A stretch of 64,000 bases of DNA from Gramella sp. Hel_I_59 (GCF_006714895.1 NZ_VFME01000001.1:868001-932000), one strand, 5' to 3'. Positions 1 through 9,567 are shown, counted from the stretch's first letter. Notes: generated by a model not told the origin, from the sequence alone. Translations and numbers: made by a program.

Positions 1-1
1 G

Positions 2-2836
2 GCAGAAGCAAGGTATCTTGATTCTATTGGAGATAATGAAATTATCGCCGGGATCACTTACGACTCAGCAAAAGACAAAGAACTGAACAAAGGATTGGAC
101 CTTAAAGGTGGTATCAACGTAATTCTTCAAATTTCAGTTAGAGATATTTTAAGCGGGTTGGCGAATGATTCTCAGGATCCAGCTTTTAGAAAGGCAATTG
201 CTGAAGCAGATAAAGCTCAAACCGACAGCCAGGAGAACTATGTAGATCTTTTCTTCGAGGCTTTCAATAACATACCTAATGCTAAGCTTGCATCTCCAGA
301 TGTATTTGCTAACAAAGCATTAAGCAGTGAGATCAACTTCAACATGAGCAATGAAGAAGTTGAGCCAATTATCAGACAGAAAATTGACGAATCTATTACT
401 TCAGCTTTTGAAGTACTTAGAAAGCGTATCGATAAGTTTGGTGTAACACAGCCAAACATTCAGCGTTTAGGAAATTCAGGAAGAATTCTTGTTGAATTGC
501 CAGGTGCTAAAGATATCAGCAGGGTAAAGAATTTACTTCAGTCTACTGCACAACTTGAATTCTGGCATACTTACAAAAGCAACGAGCTAGGTGGATTCCT
601 GGTTCAGGCGAACAATCGTCTTGCTGAAATGAAAAAGTCTGAGGAGGTTACTTCCGAAGAAGAAATAGATTCAGCAGCAACTTCAGGTGACAATGAGATC
701 GATGATCTACTTGCCGATGCTGAAGACAGTACTAGTGTTGAAACAGGAAACAATCCGTTGTTTGACCTAATGGCATCTCCAGGTTTTCAAGGGGGGCCAG
801 TTCTCGCAAACTTCAATGTTCAGGATACTGCGCAGGTAATGGATTACCTTCAAATGCCTCAAGTAAGATCATTACTTCCTTCAGAAATGCGTTATGCTAA
901 ATTTGTATGGGGTGTTGCAGATGAAGATACAGAGACTGCTGCATTATATGCATTAAAAGGTAACCGTAACATGGAACCACCACTTAGTGGAGGTGTGATT
1001 ACAGATGCACAACAAACTTATGATCAATTAGGTCGTATTGCAGTGAGCATGCAAATGGATGGGACCGGAGCAAAAATCTGGGAAACCATGACAGGAAAAG
1101 CTTCTGCAGAACAAAGCCAGATCGCGATCGTTCTTGATAACATCGTATATTCTGCACCAGGTGTTTCTACCGGAGCTATAGCTGGAGGTAGAAGTGAGAT
1201 CACTGGTGATTTTACAATTACTGAAGGGCAGGATTTAGCGAACGTACTTAGAGCAGGTAAACTTCCAGCTTCAGCAGATATTATTCAAAGTGAAGTAGTA
1301 GGACCATCTCTTGGTCAGGAAGCTATCGATAGTGGTATCATGTCATTTGGTATCGCACTTATTCTGGTATTATTATGGATGATCCTTTACTACGGTAAAG
1401 CGGGAGTTTATGCGGATATCGCTTTGATCGTGAACATTTTATTCATCTTTGGTATACTTGCAGGTCTTGGAGCGGTATTAACGCTTCCTGGAATCGCCGG
1501 TATCGTATTGACCATTGGTATGTCTGTAGATGCGAACGTACTTATCTTCGAGCGTATCAAGGAAGAACTTGCCAAAGGTAAGGCTCAGAAAGAAGCAATT
1601 GCAGATGGATTTAAGAATGCATTGTCTTCCATTTTGGATGCCAATATAACTACAGGTCTTACAGGTCTTATCCTATTCTTATTAGGTACTGGTCCTATTA
1701 AAGGTTTTGCAACTACCTTATTAATTGGTATTGCTACTTCTTTATTTACAGCAATCTTTATAACCAGATTATTTATCGATGGATATGGAACAAGAGGGAA
1801 GTCTCTGGATTTCTCAACTTCTATAACTAAGAATCTGTTCACGAACATGAATATCGACTTTCTTAAGAAGAGGAAGATCGCTTATATCGTTTCAGGATTA
1901 TTTATAATTGTAAGTATAGGTTCTTTATTTACACAAGGACTTAACGAAGGAGTAGATTTTGTTGGAGGTAGAACATACACAGTAAGGTTTGCAGATGATG
2001 TAAGTCCTACTGCTGTAGAGAAAGATCTTGCTGAAGTGTTTGGAAGTGCAGAAGCTAAAACTTTTGGACCTAATAATCAGTTAAAGATCACCACCAAGTA
2101 TAAGGTTGATCAGGAAGGTGCAGAAGTTGACGAGGAGATTCAGAGATCATTATTCGACGGATTGCAATCACACCTTCCAGCTGACATTTCTTACGAAGAG
2201 TTTGTTGATGGAGCTGATGATAAGCAAGTAGGGGTAATGAAATCTATGAAAGTAGGGGCTACCATTGCCGATGATATCAAGAATGCTTCATTCTGGGCAG
2301 TATTAGGATCCTTAATCGTAGTATTCCTTTACATCCTATTGCGTTTTAGAAAATGGCAATTCAGTTTAGGAGCTGTGGCTGCGGTATTCCACGATGTGTT
2401 GGTAGTATTGGGTATCTTCTCATTACTATACAAAGTAATGCCATTTAACATGGAGATCGATCAGGCATTTATAGCAGCGATCTTGACGGTTATTGGTTAC
2501 TCTCTGAATGATACGGTAGTAGTATTCGATAGAATTCGTGAATTTGTAAACGAGCATTCTACATGGCCATTAGGAAAAACGGTGAATGCAGCACTTAACA
2601 GCACGTTGAGTAGAACTTTAAACACCTCGCTTACTACCTTGGTAGTACTTCTTGCGATCTTCATTTTTGGAGGGGAAAGCATTAGAGGGTTTATGTTCGC
2701 ATTGATCATAGGTGTGATTGTAGGTACCTATTCTTCACTATTTATCGCTACTCCGGTAATGTTCGATAGTGTAAAGAAGAAAGCCTCATTAGAATCTAAG
2801 AAAGAACCGGTTACTGAAGAAGCTACTACAGTTTAA
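2..2836 (+). CDS. secDF: Protein translocase subunit SecDF (fused SecD and SecF), 5' end outside the window
   Basis: Inner-membrane accessory of the SecYEG translocon that uses the proton gradient to pull exported proteins across. The frame is open from the first base of the window, so the true start lies upstream; 944 codons are visible. The TTG at 95 is not a start, because it encodes the Leu of the SecD motif GLDLKGG. The SecD half carries the large periplasmic domain, with an acidic insert at about 605-750 nt, followed by a membrane block from about 1330 to 1780. The SecF half begins near 1850 with its own first membrane helix, then the SecF signature GVDFVGG and a second five-helix block. 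SecD-SecF fusion is usual in Bacteroidetes. A strong hairpin terminator follows. Confidence is very high from the two signature motifs and helix pattern. Confidence 0.97.
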   Translation, partial: AEARYLDSIGDNEIIAGITYDSAKDKELNKGLDLKGGINVILQISVRDILSGLANDSQDPAFRKAIAEADKAQTDSQENYVDLFFEAFNNIPNAKLASPDVFANKALSSEINFNMSNEEVEPIIRQKIDESITSAFEVLRKRIDKFGVTQPNIQRLGNSGRILVELPGAKDISRVKNLLQSTAQLEFWHTYKSNELGGFLVQANNRLAEMKKSEEVTSEEEIDSAATSGDNEIDDLLADAEDSTSVETGNNPLFDLMASPGFQGGPVLANFNVQDTAQVMDYLQMPQVRSLLPSEMRYAKFVWGVADEDTETAALYALKGNRNMEPPLSGGVITDAQQTYDQLGRIAVSMQMDGTGAKIWETMTGKASAEQSQIAIVLDNIVYSAPGVSTGAIAGGRSEITGDFTITEGQDLANVLRAGKLPASADIIQSEVVGPSLGQEAIDSGIMSFGIALILVLLWMILYYGKAGVYADIALIVNILFIFGILAGLGAVLTLPGIAGIVLTIGMSVDANVLIFERIKEELAKGKAQKEAIADGFKNALSSILDANITTGLTGLILFLLGTGPIKGFATTLLIGIATSLFTAIFITRLFIDGYGTRGKSLDFSTSITKNLFTNMNIDFLKKRKIAYIVSGLFIIVSIGSLFTQGLNEGVDFVGGRTYTVRFADDVSPTAVEKDLAEVFGSAEAKTFGPNNQLKITTKYKVDQEGAEVDEEIQRSLFDGLQSHLPADISYEEFVDGADDKQVGVMKSMKVGATIADDIKNASFWAVLGSLIVVFLYILLRFRKWQFSLGAVAAVFHDVLVVLGIFSLLYKVMPFNMEIDQAFIAAILTVIGYSLNDTVVVFDRIREFVNEHSTWPLGKTVNAALNSTLSRTLNTSLTTLVVLLAIFIFGGESIRGFMFALIIGVIVGTYSSLFIATPVMFDSVKKKASLESKKEPVTEEATTV

Positions 2837-2856
2837 AACTAACCGAATATATATTG

Positions 2857-2887
2857 AAAAAGGCTTCCAATCTGGAAGCCTTTTTTT
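2857..2887 (+). terminator. Rho-independent terminator of secDF
   Basis: An 8-bp stem GGCTTCCA/TGGAAGCC (2862-2869 with 2873-2880) with a 3-base loop is followed by seven T. It lies 20 bases after the secDF stop codon. The T-run leads directly into a tandem repeat array. Confidence 0.9.
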
Positions 2888-3014
2888 ATGCTGAATTTTT
2901 TATGCTGAATTTTTTATGCTGAATTTTTTATGCTGAATTTTTTATGCTGAATTTTTTATGCTGAATTTTTTATGCTGAATTTTTTATGCTGAATTTTTTA
3001 TGCTGAATTTTTTT
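2888..3014. repeat. Tandem array, nine copies of a 14-bp unit
   Basis: Nine perfect head-to-tail copies of ATGCTGAATTTTTT begin at 2888, 2902, 2916, 2930, 2944, 2958, 2972, 2986 and 3000. The last copy has one extra T. The array starts at the end of the secDF terminator T-run, so the terminator tail may have seeded the expansion by slippage. The unit length is not a multiple of three, and nothing suggests the array is translated. Copy number is likely to vary between strains. Confidence 0.97.
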
Positions 3015-3353
3015 AGTCTAGAATCACTTCGCGAAGGCGAACTTCAACCTTTCTTCTGAAGCAATAGGTAGAATTGAGATTTTGAAAATGACATAAGTTC
3101 GCTGATATTTCTGAATATCATTCTAAATCAGATTATAAACCTCAATTCCGAACTAAGCGGACAATTCTTCACAAGAAGCTATTGCTGGAAATAAATTGTT
3201 GCAGATATCACTTATTAAGTTTGTGGAAGAACCCTATCTGTTACTTTGTATTAATTCGCAAGGTTAGCTTTAGCTTAGTTGCTTTCTTTTAAGGCTGACT
3301 GCTACCGTCTCTTAAAGCTTGTAGTTGGCTTTGGTTATGAGCAAAAAACTTCT
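3015..3353. other. Gene-free stretch with inverted repeats
   Basis: No convincing open frame is seen in about 340 bases. Paired short arms are visible: AGCAATAG (3060-3067) with CTATTGCT (3179-3186), GAATTGAG (3071-3078) with CTCAATTC (3141-3148), and a local hairpin TGATATT/AATATCA near 3103-3120. A 10-bp palindrome CTTCGCGAAG lies at 3028-3037. The nesting could allow a branched RNA fold, but no known RNA family is recognised and no T-run terminator follows. It could equally be decayed sequence. Confidence 0.4.
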
Positions 3354-3674
3354 TCAGGAAAAATCAATTATAAAATTTGTTGCAATAGTGATAATACCCA
3401 CAATGATTGCTAGTCTTTTATATTTGAAGTGGTTAAGAATCAGTATCAATAACAAACCTGAAATATTGGTCAGTACATTTTTGAGAATAGGAGCGCTAAC
3501 TTCTGCCTCTAGGGCTTTATCGATTAAAGGGTTGTTAAGGTCTAAATTGTTTCTTAGAACTTCGGCAATTGATACTATGATTAGAACAATAATTGAACTG
3601 ATTACAATCAGAAAGATCCTTTTGTTTGCTTTTCTGTCATCCTCTTCTGAATTCGTGTTTGAAGACGCATCCAT
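3354..3674 (-). CDS. Small predicted membrane protein, unknown function
   Basis: This 106-residue protein has a charged, acidic N-terminus (about 20 residues with several Asp, Glu and Lys) followed by three hydrophobic stretches near residues 20-38, 65-82 and 87-102, so it probably spans the inner membrane three times. I recognise no domain. The overlapping plus-strand frame covers the same bases, but the minus-strand version has the normal composition of a membrane protein and an ATG start, so I prefer it. It stands alone, downstream of the DUF192 gene on the same strand. Reality of the gene is likely but not certain. Confidence 0.6.
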   Translation of the reverse strand: MDASSNTNSEEDDRKANKRIFLIVISSIIVLIIVSIAEVLRNNLDLNNPLIDKALEAEVSAPILKNVLTNISGLLLILILNHFKYKRLAIIVGIITIATNFIIDFS

Positions 3675-3736
3675 TCTATAGAAATTCTTTCGTTATGCGT
3701 TATTGCTCAGAAGCAATGAATAAAATTTAGAAATCA

Positions 3737-4234
3737 CTAGTCTCTAACTACACTAAACGTACTTCGTGAAGTAACTCCCCACTCATCGGCAAGACCTGCA
3801 TTGATTTCTAGCACAAATTGCGCTGGTCCATCTGAAGGTAGGTTGGTTTCATCACGCGGAGTCGCATTCTTTTGTATACTCACTAGCGTACTGTCAGTGC
3901 CATAATAGAGAATGTCTAGAGGTATATAGGTGTTTTTCATGTAAAAGTTCCTTACGCGAGCACTCTCATATACAAACAACATTCCCTGTTCTCTTTCAAG
4001 GCTTTCACGATACATCAGCCCCGTTTGTTTTTCATAATCAGATTCTGCAAGCTCTACGTCGATCCTTCGAAGCGTGTCACCATTCGAATGCATTAAGTAC
4101 ACTTCTGCTTCCTTATTAAATACTATAGGGTCGGTTTCAATAGCTTCCTCTTTTTCCGTAGAATTATCACAGGAAATAAAACCAAAATTAAGTGACATGA
4201 CGAGCAATCCAGTACGAAAGAGGCCTGTTCTCAT
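3737..4234 (-). CDS. DUF192 domain lipoprotein
   Basis: This is a 165-residue exported protein. The N-terminus is a lipoprotein signal ending in the lipobox FISC, with Cys22 as the predicted lipidated residue. Residues about 45-165 match the DUF192 family: TGLMYRESL, a long hydrophobic turn, FYMKNTYIPLDILY and the QFVLEINAG segment near the C-terminus. The family's role is not established; members are small beta-rich exported proteins. It starts 3 bases after the lgt stop codon, so it is the last gene of the folE-cysS-yidD-lgt run. Its placement next to Lgt, the enzyme that would lipidate it, is probably coincidental but notable. Confidence 0.9.
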   Translation of the reverse strand: MRTGLFRTGLLVMSLNFGFISCDNSTEKEEAIETDPIVFNKEAEVYLMHSNGDTLRRIDVELAESDYEKQTGLMYRESLEREQGMLFVYESARVRNFYMKNTYIPLDILYYGTDSTLVSIQKNATPRDETNLPSDGPAQFVLEINAGLADEWGVTSRSTFSVVRD

Positions 4235-4237
4235 GAT

Positions 4238-5050
4238 CTATTTTTTGACTGGACGATACATAAAGTAAAGCCCTGCGAGTACGAATGGAATACTTAACCA
4301 CTGCCCGGTATTCAATAACCAGTTTGCGCGTTCACCTACTTGTGGTTCTTTAACAAACTCTACAAAAAATCTAACGGTCCATAGTAATACCAGGAAGAGT
4401 CCGAAAATGTAACCAAGCTTGAATCGCTTTTCAGTTTTCCAGTAAATGAACCAGAGAAGTAGAAATATAAGCAAGTAACAGCCAGATTCATAAAGTTGGG
4501 CAGGATGTCTCGCGAAATCTTCGCCTAATTTTTCAAATACAACTCCGTAATCTGTTCCGGTTGGTTTTCCGATAATTTCAGAATTGATAAAGTTTCCAAT
4601 TCTAACAAAGATAGCTCCACTGGCCACCGGAATTACGATCCTGTCCAGGATCCATAAAACTGGTTTCTGAAGTACTCTTTTAGCATATAGATACATGGCC
4701 ACTATGATTCCTATAGCAGCTCCATGACTCGCAAGTCCTCTAAATCCTGTAAACTGAAATTCTGGTTCAAATCTTACCGGCAAGAAAATTTCCAGCAGGT
4801 TATTTTGAAAATATTCCCAGTCGTAGAACAGGACATGTCCTAATCTGGCACCTATTAAAGTCGCTAATACTGTATAGATAAATAAAGAATCCAGTTTCTC
4901 TATGTCTATTCCTTCACGTACATAGATCTTTTTCATGATGTACCAGCCAAGCGTAAACGCGATGATAAACATTACACTATAATAGTGCAGATTGAAAAAG
5001 CCCAGATCCAGTCCTTCTGATGGATTCCAGTGTATAGCATTAAATAACAT
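4238..5050 (-). CDS. lgt: Prolipoprotein diacylglyceryl transferase
   Basis: Lgt transfers the diacylglyceryl group from phosphatidylglycerol to the lipobox cysteine of pre-lipoproteins, the first step of lipoprotein maturation at the inner membrane. The 270-residue protein has about seven membrane helices. Key family landmarks are visible: the HG pair of LASHGAAIG (His109), the RIGNFINSE signature (Arg150 onward), HPAQLYES and a C-terminal basic tail. Length is normal for the family. It lies 44 bases downstream of yidD and 3 bases upstream of the DUF192 lipoprotein gene. The many lipoproteins encoded in this window are its expected substrates. Confidence 0.97.
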   Translation of the reverse strand: MLFNAIHWNPSEGLDLGFFNLHYYSVMFIIAFTLGWYIMKKIYVREGIDIEKLDSLFIYTVLATLIGARLGHVLFYDWEYFQNNLLEIFLPVRFEPEFQFTGFRGLASHGAAIGIIVAMYLYAKRVLQKPVLWILDRIVIPVASGAIFVRIGNFINSEIIGKPTGTDYGVVFEKLGEDFARHPAQLYESGCYLLIFLLLWFIYWKTEKRFKLGYIFGLFLVLLWTVRFFVEFVKEPQVGERANWLLNTGQWLSIPFVLAGLYFMYRPVKK

Positions 5051-5094
5051 AGAGATTAATTTGAATAGCGGTAAATATACATATTTGAAGATTC

Positions 5095-5343
5095 TTAACC
5101 TTCTTTCGAGTCCGATTTTGGCGGTACGGGATCATAACCATGACCACCCCATGGATTGCAACTAAAAATTCTTTTAATAGCTAGCCAACCTCCATATACT
5201 GGTCCGTGAACTTCTATGGCTTTAACAGCATAGCTCGAACATGAAGGTGTGTATCTACAGGTAGCCGGAGTAAGTGGAGAAATGACAGCCTTGTAGAATC
5301 TGACCAGTGCAATCAAAAACGCAGACAAAGCTTTGCGAAACAT
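5095..5343 (-). CDS. yidD: Membrane protein insertion efficiency factor YidD
   Basis: This is an 82-residue protein of the YidD family (formerly DUF37), which aids YidC-dependent membrane protein insertion. An amphipathic N-terminal helix ([15 protein letters not shown]) is followed by the diagnostic [11 protein letters not shown] motif and the C-terminal [13 protein letters not shown] block. Length is typical. In many bacteria yidD sits beside rnpA and yidC; here it lies instead between cysS (1 base upstream) and lgt, as part of a membrane-linked run of genes. Confidence 0.96.
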   Translation of the reverse strand: MFRKALSAFLIALVRFYKAVISPLTPATCRYTPSCSSYAVKAIEVHGPVYGGWLAIKRIFSCNPWGGHGYDPVPPKSDSKEG

Positions 5344-5344
5344 T

Positions 5345-6832
5345 TTAATTTAAACTAAATGACGTTCCTTCTTTCCCGTCCTTCAGCTGAATACCCATCT
5401 CCATTAACTGATCCCGGATCTGGTCACTTAAGGCAAAATTCTTATTTGCACGTGCTTCTGCTCTAAGTTGGATCAGTAATTCGATTGTGCCACTCAATTT
5501 ATCGCCATCTGTTTCAGCTTCAGAATTCATTTCGCTTAAGCCTAGAATATCAAACATAAAGGCCTTCATGGTGTCCTTCAATTCATCCCTACCTTCCGAA
5601 GTAATACTTATAGAACCTTCCTTGATATTATTGATGATCTTTACTACATCAAAGAGTTTAGCAATGACGATTGGACTATTGAAGTCATCATTCATGGCAT
5701 CATAGCAAGATTGTTTCCACGATGAAAGATCGAAATCAGTTTTATCTGAAGTTTGAATCTCATCAAGACTATTATATGTATCCATCAACCTGTTGAAACC
5801 TTTTTCACTACCCATAAGTGCATCACTACTAAAATCGAGGATGCTGCGATAATGAGCCTGAAGAATAAAAAATCGAACCACGTTAGGGCTGAATGCTTTT
5901 TTAAGCACATCGTTATTTCCACTAAAAATTTGCTCTGGTAGAATAAAATTACCGGTGCTTTTTGCCATTTTCTTCCCGTTTAGGGTCAGCATGTTGGCAT
6001 GTAGCCAGTAATTTACAGGAGACTTTCCGCTGGCAGCTTCTCCCTGTGCGATCTCACATTCATGATGTGGGAACTTCAAGTCCATTCCGCCACCATGAAT
6101 ATCAAATTCCTCTCCAAGGTACTTGGTGCTCATGACTGTGCATTCGAGATGCCACCCAGGAAAGCCATCACTCCATGGTGAAGGCCAACGCATGATATGT
6201 TGCGGTTCGGCTTTTTTCCATAAAGCAAAATCCTGAGGACTGCGTTTGTCACTTTGAGCGGCAAGTTCACGTGTGTTTGCGATCATATCTTCGATTGCTC
6301 TACCACTTAATTTCCCATATTGATGATCTTCGTTGAATTTGATAACATCGAAATAAACCGATCCATTTGCTTCGTAAGCATAACCCTTTTCAAGTATAGT
6401 TTTGATGATCTCTATCTGCTCCACGATATGACCCGTTGCAGTAGGTTCAATACTAGGAGGTAGGTTATTGAATTTCTGAAGAATATTATGGAAATCGACC
6501 GTATACTTTTGAACCACTTCCATAGGTTCAATTTGTTCCAGTCTGGCTTTCTTCGCGATGCGGTCCTCTCCGGTGCTATCCGCTTCATTTTCTAAATGCC
6601 CGGCATCGGTAATGTTTCTTACATATCTAACTTTATAGCCAAGATGCTTCAAATACCTGAAAACAAGATCAAATGAGATAAAAGTTCTGCAGTTTCCTAA
6701 ATGTACGTTGCTGTAAACGGTAGGTCCGCAAACATACATTCCAACATTACCTTCGTTTATTGGCGTGAAAATCTCTTTTTCACCGCTCATAGAGTTATAA
6801 AACTTAAGGCCTTGTTCCTTGTATAGCGCCAT
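5345..6832 (-). CDS. cysS: Cysteinyl-tRNA synthetase
   Basis: Class I aminoacyl-tRNA synthetase that charges tRNA-Cys with cysteine in the cytoplasm. The 495-residue protein shows CGPTVYS followed by the HIGH-type motif HLGN (44-47), and KMAKS (288-292) as the KMSKS loop. The catalytic zinc ligands are predicted as Cys35, Cys231, His256 and Glu260, which matches the known pattern of the Escherichia coli enzyme. The C-terminal part is the helical anticodon-binding domain. It lies 18 bases after folE and 1 base before yidD, so it is surely cotranscribed with both. Confidence 0.97.
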   Translation of the reverse strand: MALYKEQGLKFYNSMSGEKEIFTPINEGNVGMYVCGPTVYSNVHLGNCRTFISFDLVFRYLKHLGYKVRYVRNITDAGHLENEADSTGEDRIAKKARLEQIEPMEVVQKYTVDFHNILQKFNNLPPSIEPTATGHIVEQIEIIKTILEKGYAYEANGSVYFDVIKFNEDHQYGKLSGRAIEDMIANTRELAAQSDKRSPQDFALWKKAEPQHIMRWPSPWSDGFPGWHLECTVMSTKYLGEEFDIHGGGMDLKFPHHECEIAQGEAASGKSPVNYWLHANMLTLNGKKMAKSTGNFILPEQIFSGNNDVLKKAFSPNVVRFFILQAHYRSILDFSSDALMGSEKGFNRLMDTYNSLDEIQTSDKTDFDLSSWKQSCYDAMNDDFNSPIVIAKLFDVVKIINNIKEGSISITSEGRDELKDTMKAFMFDILGLSEMNSEAETDGDKLSGTIELLIQLRAEARANKNFALSDQIRDQLMEMGIQLKDGKEGTSFSLN

Positions 6833-6850
6833 GAAGAAAAATTTTAATTC

Positions 6851-7528
6851 TTAGAAAGAAGTATCTAATTTAATGTAGTCAAGAAATTCTCTGCGAACTT
6901 CTTTTTCTTTGAAAGCTCCGCCAAACTCACTGGTTACGGTGCTACTTTCGATATCACGAATTCCACGGCTATTCACGCATAAATGTTTTGCATCAATGAC
7001 ACACGCAACATCTGGTGTTCCAAGGGCATTCTGCAATTCCTGAACGATCTGCATGGTCATTCTTTCCTGAACCTGTGGTCTTTTTGCGTAATAATCTACG
7101 ATTCTATTCATCTTGGATAGACCTATTACCGTGCCGTTAGATATATAGGCAACATGTGCTTTTCCTACGATAGGCAGAAGGTGATGTTCGCAAGTAGAAT
7201 AAACAGTGATATTTTTCTCCACAAGCATTTCTCCATACTTGTATTTATTCTCAAAAACTGAAGCTTTGGGTTTGCGCTTTGGATGTAGCCCTGAAAATAT
7301 CTCGTTAACGAACATTTTTGCAACCCGCTGAGGAGTCCCTTTAATGCTGTCGTCTTCAAGATCCAGGCCAAGAGTGTCAAGAATATTTCTTACATCCTTT
7401 TTAATAAGTTCGATCTTTTCGTCGTCACTCAATTCAAAGGCGTCATCTCTAAGAGGGTTTACAGCGCTACTGCCAGCGTGTGCATCACCCATTTCATCTA
7501 TATCGTTCAAAATTTTATCTACTTTCAT
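6851..7528 (-). CDS. folE: GTP cyclohydrolase I
   Basis: FolE converts GTP to 7,8-dihydroneopterin triphosphate, the first step of tetrahydrofolate synthesis. The 225-residue protein has the zinc site Cys113, His116 (STCEHH) and Cys184 (KHLCVNSRG), plus the conserved core GLSKMNRIV and RPQVQERMT. The first 40 residues form an acidic extension that is not part of the catalytic fold. It is the first gene of the minus-strand run towards cysS, yidD, lgt and the DUF192 gene, and it has a plausible promoter just upstream (TATCTTTG at 7569-7576). Confidence 0.97.
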   Translation of the reverse strand: MKVDKILNDIDEMGDAHAGSSAVNPLRDDAFELSDDEKIELIKKDVRNILDTLGLDLEDDSIKGTPQRVAKMFVNEIFSGLHPKRKPKASVFENKYKYGEMLVEKNITVYSTCEHHLLPIVGKAHVAYISNGTVIGLSKMNRIVDYYAKRPQVQERMTMQIVQELQNALGTPDVACVIDAKHLCVNSRGIRDIESSTVTSEFGGAFKEKEVRREFLDYIKLDTSF

Positions 7529-7568
7529 GCGTTTTGCAATAATAGTCGGTCAAAACTGTTTTGGCTTG

Positions 7569-7576
7569 CAAAGATA
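7569..7576 (-). promoter_or_regulatory. Putative -7 element of the folE promoter
   Basis: On the minus strand this reads TATCTTTG, an exact match to the Bacteroidetes -7 consensus TAnnTTTG, about 40 bases before the folE start. No perfect -33 TTG is at the ideal spacing; a CTG is close. Confidence 0.45.
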
Positions 7577-7681
7577 CATAATTTATAAGGTTTACAGAAT
7601 CTGTAAAATCAAATGAAGGTGGGAGATTGTTTGCCCATATTTTCATATTTTGCACTAGTTTGGTTGAGGCAGCCCGAAGGT

Positions 7682-9511
7682 ATGAACATCAGATTTCAGT
7701 TATTTACATTTCTTCTTATCATTGCGGGTTTTTCGGCCTTTGCTCAGGGGTCAATTTGTTCGAATATTGAGCCTTTCTGCGCAGGAGACCAACGACTAAC
7801 TTTCCCTAATTCAAATTCTACAAATAGCAGCCAGATTTCAGGTGAATTTGGTCCCGACTATGGTTGTCTGGAAGAACAGCCATATCCTGCATGGTTTTTC
7901 CTTCAGGTAGAGGATAATGGAAATTTAAGATTCAGAATAAGTCAGAATAGTAGAGAGGATGGAAGAGGTGTACCTCTGGACGTGGATTTCGTGGTTTGGG
8001 GACCATTTCAAAGAGGAGAAGATTACTGTAGTGCAGCAAACCTTAGTGAAATGAACCAGGTGGATTGTAGTTATTTGCCAGATTCAATAGAAACCATGAC
8101 CATCCCCAATGCCAGGGAGAATGAGATCTATGTCGTGGTGATCACTAATTTTGAACAGGTGCCGGGTTTTATAAGTCTGGAGCAGACAAATTCTGGAGAA
8201 GGTTCAACAGATTGTTCTATTCTTGAATTTGATCTTGGTGAAGATATTGCGGTTTGCGGCGAAGATGAATATCTGCTCGATGGATCTTCAGATGAGGACG
8301 CAGAATACCAGTGGTTCAAGTACGATGAAGCATCGATTGATTATGTTGAACTTACTAATGAAACCGGACCAACCTTATTAGTTACCGAAGAAGGAGATTA
8401 TAAGCTGATTGTAACTGATGTTCTGGAAGATAAAACTGAAGAAGATGAGATCAATATTTCCTTTTATGACATTCCTGAAATTTTTACTGCGGAAGATCTT
8501 GCTAAATGTGATTCGGGTGATACTGTAGATCTGACATTAAGAAACTCACAATTACTTGGAGTTGATGCTGAAGTTTCCGATTTTACAGTAAATTTCTACG
8601 AAAGCTCTCAGGCCGCAGAAGAAAATGATGCAATTGTAAGTCCTCAGAATTTTCCATTCGTGCAAGGGAAACAAATATTTGCCAGAGTAATTCAGAATGT
8701 GTCTGGATGTTTATCTGAAATCCAATCGTTTAACCTGACTATTTTTGATTTCCCTCAATATTCTTTAGCTGAAGAAACTGTCTTATGTGTCAATCTCGGT
8801 GGGGCTGCCATCGGTAGGTCAATCCTGGGAGAAGATCTTGGTGAAGGTTATAATTATGAATGGATTCTGGATGGGAATATTGTTAGTACAGAAGCTCGCT
8901 ATACTTTAGAAGAGCTACCTGGTAATGGTATATTGGAGCAGAATATTATTCATGATGAGTCTGGTTGTTTTCAGTCATATTCTACAGCCATTCAGCCAGT
9001 TTCACGACCTGAAACTCTTGAAGTGAACATCTCAGGATCAGATTTTGGAGATGGTTATGTGATCAACCTTGAAGCAATCGGAGGTATCGGGCAGGAATTT
9101 GCCTCATACGAATACCGTTTAGATGGAGGAAACTGGAGAAGTTCGCCAAGATTTAAAGACGTGAGACCTGGAAATCATATAGCAGTTGTTCGAGAATCAA
9201 ATGGCTGCGGAGAAACCAACAGCGCTTCATTTTTTCTGGTTGGATATCCGCGTTTTTTTACTCCAAATGGGGATGGATTCAATGATATCTGGCAATTAAT
9301 AACAGATGAAAATATAGAAATTCACGAAGTGATGATCTTTGATCGTTACGGGAAGACTATAATGGAACTCAAGTCTGGGGAAGAGTTTTCCTGGGATGGG
9401 TCAACTAACGGTAAACCGCTACCCGAAACCGACTACTGGTTCAAAGTAATTTTCAGTACTAGTAACAAAGACCGGGAAGAGTTCATGGCTAATTTCAGTC
9501 TTATTAGATAA
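7682..9511 (+). CDS. Secreted protein with T9SS type B (gliding-motility C-terminal) sorting domain
   Basis: This is a surface or secreted protein of 609 residues. I start it at the ATG at 7682 because a clear signal peptide (FTFLLIIAGFSAFAQ) follows; the frame extends upstream to 7613 but that part does not look like protein. The mature N-terminus (about 20-190) is a Cys-containing beta-rich module, the middle contains several Ig-like repeats (for example the CSGDTVDLTL-like and CVNLGGA segments), and the last 85 residues are the CHU_C/TIGR04131 domain: FFTPNGDGFNDIW, IFDRYGK, SWDGSTNGKPLPETDYWF. That domain directs export through the type IX system. Ligand and role are unknown. It shares a bidirectional terminator with the convergent porin gene. 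Confidence 0.93.
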   Translation: MNIRFQLFTFLLIIAGFSAFAQGSICSNIEPFCAGDQRLTFPNSNSTNSSQISGEFGPDYGCLEEQPYPAWFFLQVEDNGNLRFRISQNSREDGRGVPLDVDFVVWGPFQRGEDYCSAANLSEMNQVDCSYLPDSIETMTIPNARENEIYVVVITNFEQVPGFISLEQTNSGEGSTDCSILEFDLGEDIAVCGEDEYLLDGSSDEDAEYQWFKYDEASIDYVELTNETGPTLLVTEEGDYKLIVTDVLEDKTEEDEINISFYDIPEIFTAEDLAKCDSGDTVDLTLRNSQLLGVDAEVSDFTVNFYESSQAAEENDAIVSPQNFPFVQGKQIFARVIQNVSGCLSEIQSFNLTIFDFPQYSLAEETVLCVNLGGAAIGRSILGEDLGEGYNYEWILDGNIVSTEARYTLEELPGNGILEQNIIHDESGCFQSYSTAIQPVSRPETLEVNISGSDFGDGYVINLEAIGGIGQEFASYEYRLDGGNWRSSPRFKDVRPGNHIAVVRESNGCGETNSASFFLVGYPRFFTPNGDGFNDIWQLITDENIEIHEVMIFDRYGKTIMELKSGEEFSWDGSTNGKPLPETDYWFKVIFSTSNKDREEFMANFSLIR

Positions 9512-9548
9512 AAAAAAGAGCTGGTCTTAAGACCAGCTCTTTTTTTGC
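9510..9548. terminator. Bidirectional terminator
   Basis: A near-perfect palindrome, AGAGCTGGTC / GACCAGCTCT around a TTAA centre, is flanked by A-runs on the left and T-runs on the right. It serves the T9SS-secreted protein gene on the plus strand and the porin gene on the minus strand. Confidence 0.92.
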
Positions 9549-9567
9549 ATTAAATATTTTAATGATG

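Noticed and set aside
95..97. TTG as a start of secDF
   Set aside because: It is the internal Leu of GLDLKGG; the frame is open to the window edge.
2888..3014. CRISPR-like array
   Set aside because: Units are only 14 bp with no unique spacers; it is a simple tandem repeat.
3325..3681. Plus-strand frame of 118 codons opposite the small membrane protein
   Set aside because: It mirrors the minus-strand gene and has less protein-like composition; an antisense shadow is more likely.
7613..7681. Extended N-terminus of the T9SS-secreted protein
   Set aside because: The extension has no signal character, whereas the ATG at 7682 opens a normal signal peptide.
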